Assembly: GCA_900752425.1 (NCBI GenBank)
Contig: CAADVE010000141.1
Location: 1 to 6,708 of the forward strand
From: an uncultured Collinsella sp.
GTDB lineage: Bacteria; Actinomycetota; Coriobacteriia; Coriobacteriales; Coriobacteriaceae
Direction: 5' to 3'
DNA length: 6,708 nt
Positions 1-6,666 of the stretch are shown piece after piece. Position 1 is the stretch's first letter; every line of letters begins with the position of its first letter. The translations under genes and the position numbers were made by a program. Under the pieces are notes generated by a model. That model was not told the DNA's origin. It saw only the letters and a list, made by a program, of their open reading frames with translations, and ran no database searches.

Positions 1-25
1 AGGCCTCGCGGCCTCCCCCTTTTTT
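1..25 (+). terminator. Intrinsic terminator (right half) of an upstream gene
   Basis: AGGCC (1-5) pairs perfectly with GGCCT (10-14) around a TCGC tetraloop. CCCCC (15-19) and six T (20-25) follow directly. The C run would extend the stem if five G lie just left of the window, which is inferred and not visible. A GC stem followed by a T tract is the classical Rho-independent layout, so a + strand gene probably ends just before position 1. Confidence 0.7.
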
Positions 26-81
26 GCGTTATATACACGTTGTACTTTGGGACCTAGTTCCCCCGTATGCGCTCTTACTGT

Positions 82-123
82 TTGGCTGTATTTTGAGTCC
101 TTCTAGTGTATTTGAGCGATAAT
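82..123 (+). promoter_or_regulatory. Possible sigma-70-type promoter for coaE
   Basis: Two weak candidates are visible. One is TTGAGT (93-98) with GATAAT (118-123) at a 19-bp spacing. The other is TTGGCT (82-87) with TAGTGT (104-109) at 16 bp. Neither is close to consensus at both boxes. A promoter is expected here because a terminator precedes and coaE follows, but the exact site is uncertain. Confidence 0.25.
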
Positions 124-140
124 TACTCGAATTGGCGTTA

Positions 141-147
141 GGGAGGG
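141..147 (+). promoter_or_regulatory. Ribosome binding site of coaE
   Basis: GGGAGGG is a good Shine-Dalgarno match. It lies 4 nt before the ATG at 152 and only 1 nt before the in-frame TTG at 149. The spacing favours ATG 152 as the start. Confidence 0.6.
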
Positions 148-151
148 CTTG

Positions 152-793
152 ATGTTTACCGTATTTGTCTTGGGCAATATTGCTTCGGGTAAGTCGACTG
201 CCTGCCGCTATTTCGAATCTCGTGGCGCTATGCTAATCGATCTGGATGAGCTTGCAAAATCGCTGTATGTGCCGGGCTCTGATATCGTCAATGCACTCGC
301 GGATGAATTCGGTTGGGACATTTTGGATGAGGATGGCGGCATTCGCCGCAGCATCCTCGCTTCTCGAGCTTTTGCTTCTCCTGATTCGGTCGCACGGCTC
401 AATGGCATTGTGCATCCCGTTCTCATTGAACAGCTTTCGCTTAGGATTCTCGATCCGGTTTGTTGTACGGTTTCGTCTCCCCGTTATCCCTTTGCGGTAG
501 TCGAGGTTTCTGCTCCGACTGGTTTTGAGGATGCATTTGGTTTGGCTGATGAAATTCTGGTCATCAGCGCCCCTTTAGCAGTTCGTCGCGAGCGCGCTAT
601 TCAACGTGGCATGGAGCCATCTGATTTCGATGCCCGTTCTGCTTGCCAGCCCGAAGAGTCTGCGCTGTGCAATCTCGCTACAACGGTGATTGACAATGCG
701 GCAGGCGATAACTCGCTCTTTGAACAACTGGACGCATGGCTTGTGCGACATGGCTTCGGGGATGTAGTGGATAAGGAGGAGGCCGATGCCTAA
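152..793 (+). CDS. coaE: Dephospho-CoA kinase
   Basis: Cytosolic enzyme that phosphorylates the 3'-hydroxyl of dephospho-CoA with ATP, the last step of coenzyme A synthesis. The 213-aa product is close to the usual family size (about 200). Visible motifs are a P-loop, GNIASGKST (residues 8-16), an acidic IDLDELAK segment (29-36) in the place of the usual DAD-type motif, RRSIL (65-69), LNGIVHP (83-89), an R-rich lid segment with R145, R146, R148 and R152, and a late VIDN (179-182). The usual PLLFE segment reads PTGFE (122-126), a modest divergence. An in-frame TTG lies 3 nt upstream, but the ribosome site spacing favours the ATG. The stop overlaps the next gene by 8 bp, suggesting co-translation. 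The family call is secure; activity is inferred from the intact P-loop and lid. Confidence 0.93.
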   Translation: MFTVFVLGNIASGKSTACRYFESRGAMLIDLDELAKSLYVPGSDIVNALADEFGWDILDEDGGIRRSILASRAFASPDSVARLNGIVHPVLIEQLSLRILDPVCCTVSSPRYPFAVVEVSAPTGFEDAFGLADEILVISAPLAVRRERAIQRGMEPSDFDARSACQPEESALCNLATTVIDNAAGDNSLFEQLDAWLVRHGFGDVVDKEEADA

Positions 794-1367
794 GACACGT
801 TTCCTTACGTGGTATCGCCTTATACCGCTGACTGCCGTTTTTGCCTTCGGCCTTATCTCATTCGTTTACTCGTATGCTCCTGCCGCTTTCTTTAAGCCGC
901 TGTATCCGATTGACTACGAGGCGTATGTAAAGCAATCCAGTATTTCGCATAATCTGGATCCGTATTTGGTGTGCGCTGTCATTAAGTCTGAATCGAATTG
1001 GGATCCCGAGGCCGAGTCGAATCAGGGTGCTCAGGGATTAATGCAGCTGATGCCCGAGACTGCCCAGGATATGATCGCCAAGGGCCTTGTCGACGGTGGC
1101 GAGTATTCGGCCGACAACCTTAACGATCCGGCTACGAATATCGAGTTTGGCTGTGCGTATCTTTCGTATCTTCTAGCGTATTTTAACGGGTCGAGTGACA
1201 GTGCCATTGCCGCCTATAACGCCGGCATGGACAATGTCGACGGATGGGCACAGCAGAGTACGTCGCTTCATAATGCAATCACCTTTCCCGAGACGCAGGC
1301 GTATCTGATTCGTGTCAATAATGCCTGGGCTCGCTACAAGACCCTCTATCCCGATCGGTTCGTATAG
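786..1367 (+). CDS. Membrane-anchored SLT-type lytic transglycosylase
   Basis: The 193-aa protein begins with a basic stretch and one hydrophobic segment (about residues 12-30), which is probably an uncleaved signal anchor placing the enzyme outside the membrane. The rest is an SLT (goose-lysozyme-like) domain that cleaves peptidoglycan glycan strands to 1,6-anhydro-muramyl products. Motifs in order are the catalytic Glu E69 in KSESNWDP (67-74), QGLMQLMP (83-90), the NIEFGCAYL segment (118-126), AAYNAG (142-147), and ETQAYLIRV (169-177). AAGGAGGA sits just upstream, with AGGAGG at 774-779, 6 nt before the ATG. The start lies inside the end of coaE, so translation is probably coupled. The architecture is that of small Slt/MltE-like enzymes with no extra binding domain. 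The exact role, such as wall remodelling or making space for an envelope machine, cannot be told. Confidence 0.93.
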   Translation: MPKTRFLTWYRLIPLTAVFAFGLISFVYSYAPAAFFKPLYPIDYEAYVKQSSISHNLDPYLVCAVIKSESNWDPEAESNQGAQGLMQLMPETAQDMIAKGLVDGGEYSADNLNDPATNIEFGCAYLSYLLAYFNGSSDSAIAAYNAGMDNVDGWAQQSTSLHNAITFPETQAYLIRVNNAWARYKTLYPDRFV

Positions 1368-1387
1368 GACTATGCCTGCCGCCTGCG

Positions 1388-1393
1388 TATACT
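1388..1393 (+). promoter_or_regulatory. Possible -10 box of a uvrB promoter
   Basis: TATACT matches the -10 consensus at five of six positions and lies 25 nt before the uvrB ATG, so a transcript could start near 1400. The region 17 bp upstream (TAGGAC, 1365-1370) is a poor -35. No LexA-type SOS palindrome is visible in the 51-bp gap. uvrB may have its own weak promoter, or may be read through from coaE. Confidence 0.35.
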
Positions 1394-1418
1394 GCAGATA
1401 TATGAGTTAGGAGTATCC

Positions 1419-3659
1419 ATGGCGGAATTTGAAGTAGAACGCGTTGGTGGTGAACTTAAGCGCTTTGGCGTTGAAGGCTCTGACGTGCCGTTTAAGGTCG
1501 TGTCTCCCTATGAGCCTGCCGGTTCCCAGCCTAAGGCCATTGAGTCGCTTGTGCAGGGCGTGAGGGACGGAGACCGCTATCAGGTTTTGCTGGGCGTGAC
1601 TGGTTCGGGCAAGACCTTCACGATGGCAAAGACTATTGAGGCCCTGGGAAAGCCGACGCTGGTCATGGCTCCGAATAAAACGCTCGCCGCTCAGCTTGCG
1701 AGCGAGCTCAAAGAGTTCTTTCCCAACAACGCTGTGGTCTACTTCGTCTCGTACTACGACTACTATCAGCCCGAGGCGTATGTGCCGCAAAGCGATACAT
1801 ATATCGAGAAAGACTCCTCGATTAACGAAGAGGTTGAGATGCTGCGACATCAGGCGACCGCATCGCTGCTCTCTCGACGCGATGTAATCGTCGTTGCATC
1901 GGTCTCGTGTATCTATGGCATTGGCTCTCCTGAGGACTATGCGGGTCTGGCTCCAAACGTCGACAAGAAGGTGCCGCTCGAGCGCGATGACTTTATCCAT
2001 GCGCTTATCGACATTCAATATGATCGCAATGACTATGACCTGGCACGTGGCACGTTCCGCGTGCGCGGCGATGTTGTCGACGTGTATCCGCCTTATGCCG
2101 AGCATCCGTTGCGGTTTGAGTTCTTTGGCGACGAGGTCGAGCTGATTGCCGAGATCGATGAGGTCACCGGTGAGATGCTTCGTGAGTACGAGGCCATCCC
2201 CGTATGGCCGGCATCGCACTACGTGACCGAGAAGCCGAAGGTCAAGGCGGCTCTGAAATCGATCAGCGAAGAGTGCGAGAAGCGCGTTGCGGAGCTCAAG
2301 GCGACCGACAAGTTGCTCGAGGCGCAACGTCTGCAGCAGCGCACCGATTATGATCTTGAGATGCTCGAGACGATGGGCTTTTGCAACGGCATCGAGAACT
2401 ACTCGCGTCATTTGGACGGTCGCAAGCCGGGTGAGCCGCCGTTTACCCTAATCGATTACTTTCCCAAGGATATGCTCTGCATCATCGATGAGAGCCATGT
2501 GACGGTGCCGCAGATTCGCGGCATGCACGAAGGTGACCGCTCGCGTAAGGTGACGCTGGTGGAACACGGTTTTCGCCTGCCCTCGGCGCTCGATAACCGC
2601 CCGCTTCGTTTCGATGAGTTTGAGGCGAGGATTCCCCAGTTCATCTACGTTTCGGCAACACCGGGCGACTATGAGCTGCGGGTTAGCCAGAACGACGTTG
2701 AGCAGATTATTCGTCCGACCGGTCTGCTCGATCCCAAGATCGATGTGCGTCCGGTTCGTGGGCAGATTGACGATCTTGAGGACGAGATTCGCGAGCGCGT
2801 TGCCCGCAAGGAGCGCGTGCTGGTGACCACGTTGACCAAGCGCATGGCCGAGGACCTGACCGACCATCTGCTCGACGCGGGCATTAAGGTCAATTACATG
2901 CACTCTGATACGGCGACAATGGACCGTGTCGAGATCCTGCGAACGCTGCGCGAGGGCAAGATCGATGTCCTCGTTGGCATCAACCTGCTTCGCGAGGGCT
3001 TGGATCTCCCCGAGGTCTCACTGGTGGCAATTCTCGATGCCGATAAGGAAGGCTTCTTGCGCAACCGCCGTTCGCTGATTCAGACGATTGGCCGCGCGGC
3101 CCGTAACGCCGATGGCGAAGTCATCATGTATGCGGACGTTGTGACCGATTCGATGAAGGAGGCCATCGAAGAGACGCAGCGCCGTCGCGAGATTCAGATG
3201 GCATATAACGAAGAGCATGGCATCGTGCCCAAGACGGTGCGCAAGGCCATCAACGACATCTCAAGTTTTATTGCCGAGGCCGAAAAAACCGTGGGTTCCA
3301 AGGGACGCTCGAAGGGCGACTCTCTTGGCCATGGTGCATTCTATACGCCCGATGAGTCGGGCGAGGGCGGCGTGCCGGAAACGGTGGCGCCCGAGCAGAC
3401 ACTTGCGGAGCAGTTGGAAGAACTGCCGCATGACGAGCTTGTGCGGATTGTCGAAACCATGGAAGAGGATATGCGTAACGCTTCTGCCGCCATGGACTTT
3501 GAGGAGGCGGCGCGCCTGCGCGATGCCGTCGTTCAGATTCGGGCGATGCTCGAGGGTGCGTCTGAGGACGAGACGATCGAGCGCTTACGTTCGCAGGCCC
3601 GCAAGGGTTCCACGTTCGCATCGGGCAGAAAACGCCAGGGTGCACGGTTTAAGAAATAG
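1419..3659 (+). CDS. uvrB: UvrABC excision repair complex, subunit B
   Basis: DNA helicase-like ATPase of nucleotide excision repair. It receives damaged DNA from UvrA, verifies the lesion with its beta-hairpin and recruits UvrC for incision. Motifs are the Q-motif region AGSQPKAI (34-41, with Ser where Asp is more usual), Walker A GVTGSGKT (59-66), the beta-hairpin around YYDYYQPEAYVP (112-123), DESH (357-360), SATPG near 408-412, the motif VI region QTIGRAARN (555-563), the YAD region from about 570, and a C-terminal UVR motif (about 672-707) that contacts UvrC. At 746 aa it exceeds the common 660-700, owing to a Gly/Ser/Glu-rich linker (about 625-667) and a basic tail after the UVR motif. 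TTAGGAG (1407-1413) lies 5 nt before the ATG, and an upstream ATG at 1402 hits a stop at once. A terminator follows closely. Confidence 0.98.
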   Translation: MAEFEVERVGGELKRFGVEGSDVPFKVVSPYEPAGSQPKAIESLVQGVRDGDRYQVLLGVTGSGKTFTMAKTIEALGKPTLVMAPNKTLAAQLASELKEFFPNNAVVYFVSYYDYYQPEAYVPQSDTYIEKDSSINEEVEMLRHQATASLLSRRDVIVVASVSCIYGIGSPEDYAGLAPNVDKKVPLERDDFIHALIDIQYDRNDYDLARGTFRVRGDVVDVYPPYAEHPLRFEFFGDEVELIAEIDEVTGEMLREYEAIPVWPASHYVTEKPKVKAALKSISEECEKRVAELKATDKLLEAQRLQQRTDYDLEMLETMGFCNGIENYSRHLDGRKPGEPPFTLIDYFPKDMLCIIDESHVTVPQIRGMHEGDRSRKVTLVEHGFRLPSALDNRPLRFDEFEARIPQFIYVSATPGDYELRVSQNDVEQIIRPTGLLDPKIDVRPVRGQIDDLEDEIRERVARKERVLVTTLTKRMAEDLTDHLLDAGIKVNYMHSDTATMDRVEILRTLREGKIDVLVGINLLREGLDLPEVSLVAILDADKEGFLRNRRSLIQTIGRAARNADGEVIMYADVVTDSMKEAIEETQRRREIQMAYNEEHGIVPKTVRKAINDISSFIAEAEKTVGSKGRSKGDSLGHGAFYTPDESGEGGVPETVAPEQTLAEQLEELPHDELVRIVETMEEDMRNASAAMDFEEAARLRDAVVQIRAMLEGASEDETIERLRSQARKGSTFASGRKRQGARFKK

Positions 3660-3664
3660 CGAAC

Positions 3665-3705
3665 AGGCCTCGAGTTCCCTGTGGAGCTCGGGGCCTATGT
3701 CTTTT
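3665..3705 (+). terminator. Intrinsic terminator of uvrB
   Basis: A 14-bp stem (3665-3678 with 3683-3696) closes a CTGT tetraloop and is followed by the T-rich TATGTCTTTT. It starts 5 nt after the uvrB stop. Two pairs are G·U wobbles in + strand RNA (T3670-G3691, T3675-G3686). In - strand RNA these become A/C mismatches, so the hairpin is clearly better for uvrB than for the convergent flavoprotein gene, whose stop is 29 nt away. Confidence 0.88.
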
Positions 3706-3724
3706 GCGCGCTGGAATTCGTGCG

Positions 3725-5365
3725 TTAGAGGTCTGCGATCAGGGCTTCAGCACAACGGATGCCGTCGGTGGCCGCGCTCATGATGCCGCCGGCATATCCA
3801 GCTCCCTCACCACAAGGGTAGAGGCCCGGGGTCGACACGGCATGGCACGTTCGGTCTCGGGTGACAGTGACCGGTGAGCTCGAACGAGTCTCCACGCCGG
3901 TAAGAACGGCATCGGGACGGTCGTAGCCTCGTAGCTTTTTTCCGAGTAGGGGAAGTCCCAGGCGGAGCGACTCGACGATATGCTGCGGCAGGGCTTCGTC
4001 AATTGCCGTCCAGGTCACACCGAGCGGATAGGTGGGCTTTACCTTTCCGGGCGCCTTGCTGGCGCGTCCTGCGAGGAAATCTCCGACGAGTTGTGCCGGT
4101 GCGTTCCAGTTGGAACCGCCCAGGCGATAGGCGGCCGCCTCGCAGGCGCGCTGGAGCTCGATGCCGGCGAGCGGGTCATCGTTGGGAAGGTCCTCAGGCG
4201 TGACGTTAACGAGCAGGGCGGCGTTTGCGTTGCGTCCGTCGCGGGCATTGAGGCTGGCGCCGTTGACGCACAGGTGGCCCTGCTCGGAAGAGGCGGCGAC
4301 AACCTGCCCGCCGGGGCACATGCAAAACGAGAACACGCTGCGGCCGTTGGGAAGATGGGCGACGAGCTTGTAGGGGGCTGCTCCGAGGGCAGGATGTCCC
4401 GCCAAGGCTCCATATTGGGCTCGGTCGATGTCGCGCTGCGGATGCTCGATGCGAACGCCCATGGCAAAGGTCTTTTGTGCGAGGGCCACGTTGTGGTCCT
4501 TAAGGAGCTCAAAAATATCGCGAGCAGAATGCCCGCAGGCGAGGATGAGGTGCTTTGTCTCAATTGGCTCGTAAGCGGCGTCTTGGGACGATTGGACATC
4601 GATACCGGTGATGGCACCAGACGTGTCGATGCGAATGTCGACGAGCTTTGTTCGATAACGGACGACACCTCCGAGCTGCTCGATGCGCTGGGATATAGCG
4701 GTGACAACCGTGGGAAGGATGTCGGAGCCAATGTGCGGCTTGGCATCCCACAGAATATCGCGGGGCGCGCCCGCCTCGACGAAGGTTTCGAGGATAAGGC
4801 GATGGGCGGGATTTTTGGTTCCCGTATTGAGCTTGCCGTCCGAGAAGGTCCCCGCGCCGCCCAGACCAAACTGGATATTACTCTCGGGGTCGAGGATGCG
4901 CTCCTTTAGAAAGAGGTCGATCGCATGCGAGCGGCGAAATGCCGGGTCGCCGCGCTCGATGAGCAAGGGCTTAAGACCTGCTTCGGCGAGCGTGAGCGCA
5001 GCGAAAAGGCCGGCGCATCCGGCGCCGACAACGACGGGGCGCTCTTTGGATGCGTCGGAAATGGGGGAGGGGAATGAAGGCTCATCGTCTTCTATCGCGC
5101 GTACGCGCGAGCGGTCACGTTCGGAAACGCTGTCGACCACTTCTCGCTCGAGGTGGGGACTGGTCAGCTCAACACGAAAGCTCAGGATAAAATGGACGTC
5201 TCGTTTTTTGCGGGCGTCGATTGACTTGCGGTGGAGCTCGATGGACTTGATCTCGGAGTCCTTGCAACGTAGGACGCGCTTGGCGACTCGCTTGCCAACA
5301 ATGAGGCAGGCATTTTCATCGCCGGCTTCATCGAGTGACGCGTTGACTTGGGTGATTTCGATCAT
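3725..5365 (-). CDS. FAD-dependent protein, COG2509-type NAD(P)/FAD oxidoreductase
   Basis: The 546-aa product is probably a cytosolic flavoprotein; its substrate is unknown. Residues 1-108 form the family's N-terminal domain, with the typical KSIDARKKRDVHF stretch (47-59). An FAD-binding Rossmann fold follows: VVVGAGCAGL (111-120, GxGxxG) and the ribose-binding acidic residue E137 in LLIERG. The signature FGLGGAGTFSDGKL (166-179) and the C-terminal CGEGAGYAGGI (518-528), followed by the AATDG segment, complete the FAD site. No signal peptide or membrane segment is seen. The frame is open for 41 more residues upstream, but AAGGAG (5377-5372) stands 6 nt before the ATG at 5365, and the extension would run through a hairpin. 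The gene lies downstream of a second, unrelated flavoprotein gene and converges on uvrB. The family is confident; the reaction is not known to me. Confidence 0.9.
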   Translation of the reverse strand: MIEITQVNASLDEAGDENACLIVGKRVAKRVLRCKDSEIKSIELHRKSIDARKKRDVHFILSFRVELTSPHLEREVVDSVSERDRSRVRAIEDDEPSFPSPISDASKERPVVVGAGCAGLFAALTLAEAGLKPLLIERGDPAFRRSHAIDLFLKERILDPESNIQFGLGGAGTFSDGKLNTGTKNPAHRLILETFVEAGAPRDILWDAKPHIGSDILPTVVTAISQRIEQLGGVVRYRTKLVDIRIDTSGAITGIDVQSSQDAAYEPIETKHLILACGHSARDIFELLKDHNVALAQKTFAMGVRIEHPQRDIDRAQYGALAGHPALGAAPYKLVAHLPNGRSVFSFCMCPGGQVVAASSEQGHLCVNGASLNARDGRNANAALLVNVTPEDLPNDDPLAGIELQRACEAAAYRLGGSNWNAPAQLVGDFLAGRASKAPGKVKPTYPLGVTWTAIDEALPQHIVESLRLGLPLLGKKLRGYDRPDAVLTGVETRSSSPVTVTRDRTCHAVSTPGLYPCGEGAGYAGGIMSAATDGIRCAEALIADL

Positions 5366-5371
5366 CGAGGT

Positions 5372-5377
5372 CTCCTT
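5372..5377 (-). promoter_or_regulatory. Ribosome binding site setting the start of the COG2509-type gene
   Basis: CTCCTT on the + strand reads AAGGAG on the coding strand, 6 nt from the ATG at 5365. This decides the start against the longer open frame beginning at 5488. Confidence 0.8.
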
Positions 5378-5380
5378 AGA

Positions 5381-5415
5381 GGCAAGAAAGAGGCCGTCCG
5401 GTATCCCAGACGGCC
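5381..5415 (-). terminator. Hairpin terminator or leader hairpin between the two flavoprotein genes
   Basis: On the - strand GGCCGTCTGG pairs with CCGGACGGCC around a GATA tetraloop (5415 down to 5392): a 10-bp stem with one G·U pair. It is followed by TCTTTCTTG. In + strand RNA the wobble becomes a C/A mismatch, so the element is oriented for the - strand. It lies 31 nt after the stop of the BaiN-like gene and ends 15 nt before the ribosome site of the next gene. It probably terminates the upstream gene. Because a -10 box lies just ahead of it, it could also sit at the 5' end of the downstream mRNA. Confidence 0.7.
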
Positions 5416-5429
5416 CGAATGCGTTTTTG

Positions 5430-5435
5430 ATTATA
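5430..5435 (-). promoter_or_regulatory. Perfect -10 box (TATAAT) ahead of the COG2509-type gene
   Basis: ATTATA on the + strand reads TATAAT on the - strand, an exact -10 consensus in the gap just after the BaiN-like stop codon. The bases 17 bp upstream (AAGCAG) are a poor -35, and no TGn extension is present. If used, transcription would start near 5423, directly before the hairpin, giving a leader of about 58 nt. Confidence 0.4.
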
Positions 5436-5445
5436 GACTGCGCGG

Positions 5446-6654
5446 CTACAGGCTGCTTGCAGCGCGAATGCCCGAGAGCCAGGCCCACGCAAGGTTAAAG
5501 CCTCCACAATCGGCGTCGATGTCGAGCGCTTCGCCGCAGACGTAAAGCGGGGCGTCGACAGCGCTGCTCGCGCGTAGACTGGGTGTTGAGATGCTCTCGA
5601 CAGATACGCCACCACGCGTGACCTGCGCCGAGCGCTCCTCGGCTGTTCCCTCGACGAGCAACTTAAAGTGCTTGAGGATCGAGACCAGGTGGATGACATC
5701 GTTGGAGCCTGGATGGCACTGCTCGAACGCCGTGCAGACGACGCGGGAGAGTTGCGGGGCGAGCATGCCGTCGAGCCAACGGGGATCGCGGGGCGAAAAG
5801 CCGCCGAGCAGCTCAACGCGCCGGTTGAGCATATCGAGCAGCTCGTCTTTGGAGAGGTCGGGGAAAACGTCGAGCAGGATCGTATCGCCGTGCTGGATAC
5901 GACGGGAGAGGTTGAAGACAGCGACGCCCGAGATACCGAAGGTTCGAAACAGGACTTCACCGTCTTCGTGCCAGAGCTCATTATGATTGCGGGCGAGCGT
6001 CAAGCGGGCGCGGACGCGCAGGCCATCCAACGTCTTGAGTGCCGCCCGATCGCCGACGACCGTTGCCGATACGGGGCAGAGGATGGGGCGCAGCGAAGTG
6101 AGGGGGAGGCGAAACGTATCGGCGATACCAGTGGGGTTACCACCCGTGGCGATAATTACGGCATGTGCCTGCAGGGCCTCGTTCTTGCGAGGGACATCGG
6201 CGAGCGCTTTCCGAAGCGAGCGGAGTTCCGATTTTCGGTCGTCGTGCTTCTTTGCCTTGAGTGCCCGCGCTGGACGGTCTATTTGGAGTGTCCAGTCTTC
6301 GGAAGCTTTGTGCGCCGAGGCAACGTTGGCTCCGCAGATTAAGGTGATACCCAGGCGGTCGCAAACGTTGAGAAGCGCGTCGCGCACCGATTCGGCGCGA
6401 AGGGAGCGCGGGTACAGCCGGCCTTCCTCGGAGGTTGTCATGATGCCCAGCGAGGAGAAGAAACCCATAAGCTCTTGTTCGGGCCGGGGGCCCATAACGG
6501 ATTCAACGAATGCGGGGTGGTTATACCGCTGTGGATCAATCGATTCGTTGGAGAGGTTGCAGCGGCCGTTGCCGGTCGCAAGGAGCTTAAGGCCGCAGGC
6601 GACATCGCGCTCAACGATGCAGACGCTTTTGCCAGCTCGTGCGGCCGTAATGGC
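5446..6654 (-). CDS. BaiN/HI0933-type NAD(P)/FAD-dependent flavoprotein, N-terminus missing or broken
   Basis: 402 codons of family-like sequence are visible. Reading from 6654, AITAARAGKSVCIVERD matches the helix and second strand of the FAD Rossmann fold, with the acidic Glu of VERD. TGNGRCNLSN, the hallmark of this family, is encoded around 6576-6547. IIATGG follows (near 6153-6136), and the C-terminal CGEALDIDADCGGFNLAWAW closes the FAD site. What is missing is the start codon and the glycine-rich GGGAAG-type motif expected just before the Ala at 6654. There the DNA changes to a C12 tract and unrelated sequence, and the frame meets a stop at 6687-6685 with no usable start between. The ATG at 6495 is internal to the fold and cannot be the true start. 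Members are often annotated BaiN or aminoacetone oxidase family; the reaction is uncertain. A Lys/Arg-rich insertion lies at 6172-6276. It could be an intact gene spoiled by assembly, or a true remnant. Confidence 0.85.
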   Translation of the reverse strand, partial: AITAARAGKSVCIVERDVACGLKLLATGNGRCNLSNESIDPQRYNHPAFVESVMGPRPEQELMGFFSSLGIMTTSEEGRLYPRSLRAESVRDALLNVCDRLGITLICGANVASAHKASEDWTLQIDRPARALKAKKHDDRKSELRSLRKALADVPRKNEALQAHAVIIATGGNPTGIADTFRLPLTSLRPILCPVSATVVGDRAALKTLDGLRVRARLTLARNHNELWHEDGEVLFRTFGISGVAVFNLSRRIQHGDTILLDVFPDLSKDELLDMLNRRVELLGGFSPRDPRWLDGMLAPQLSRVVCTAFEQCHPGSNDVIHLVSILKHFKLLVEGTAEERSAQVTRGGVSVESISTPSLRASSAVDAPLYVCGEALDIDADCGGFNLAWAWLSGIRAASSL

Positions 6655-6666
6655 GGGGGGGGGGGG
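6655..6666. repeat. Homopolymer run of 12 G
   Basis: Twelve consecutive G on the + strand (C on the coding strand of the flavoprotein gene) stand exactly where homology to the BaiN/HI0933 family stops. It is the longest homopolymer I see in the window. It may be a sequencing or assembly artefact, or a slippage-prone tract. Confidence 0.95.

Noticed and set aside
1340..1418. LexA/SOS box for uvrB
   Set aside because: Only a single GTTCG half-site (1358-1362) is present, with no matching GAAC arm at the right distance.
1407..2411. 334-codon open frame antisense to uvrB
   Set aside because: It lies wholly opposite the strongly conserved uvrB, has no ribosome site or recognisable domain, and is the expected result of codon bias in GC-rich coding DNA.
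3980..4909. 309-codon + strand open frame opposite the COG2509-type gene
   Set aside because: The opposite strand encodes a well-matched flavoprotein throughout. This frame shows only low-complexity Gly/Ala/Val-rich sequence with no motif.
5366..5488. 41-residue N-terminal extension of the COG2509-type protein
   Set aside because: It would be encoded across the end of the upstream gene, the -10 box and the hairpin, and a well-spaced AAGGAG precedes the ATG at 5365.
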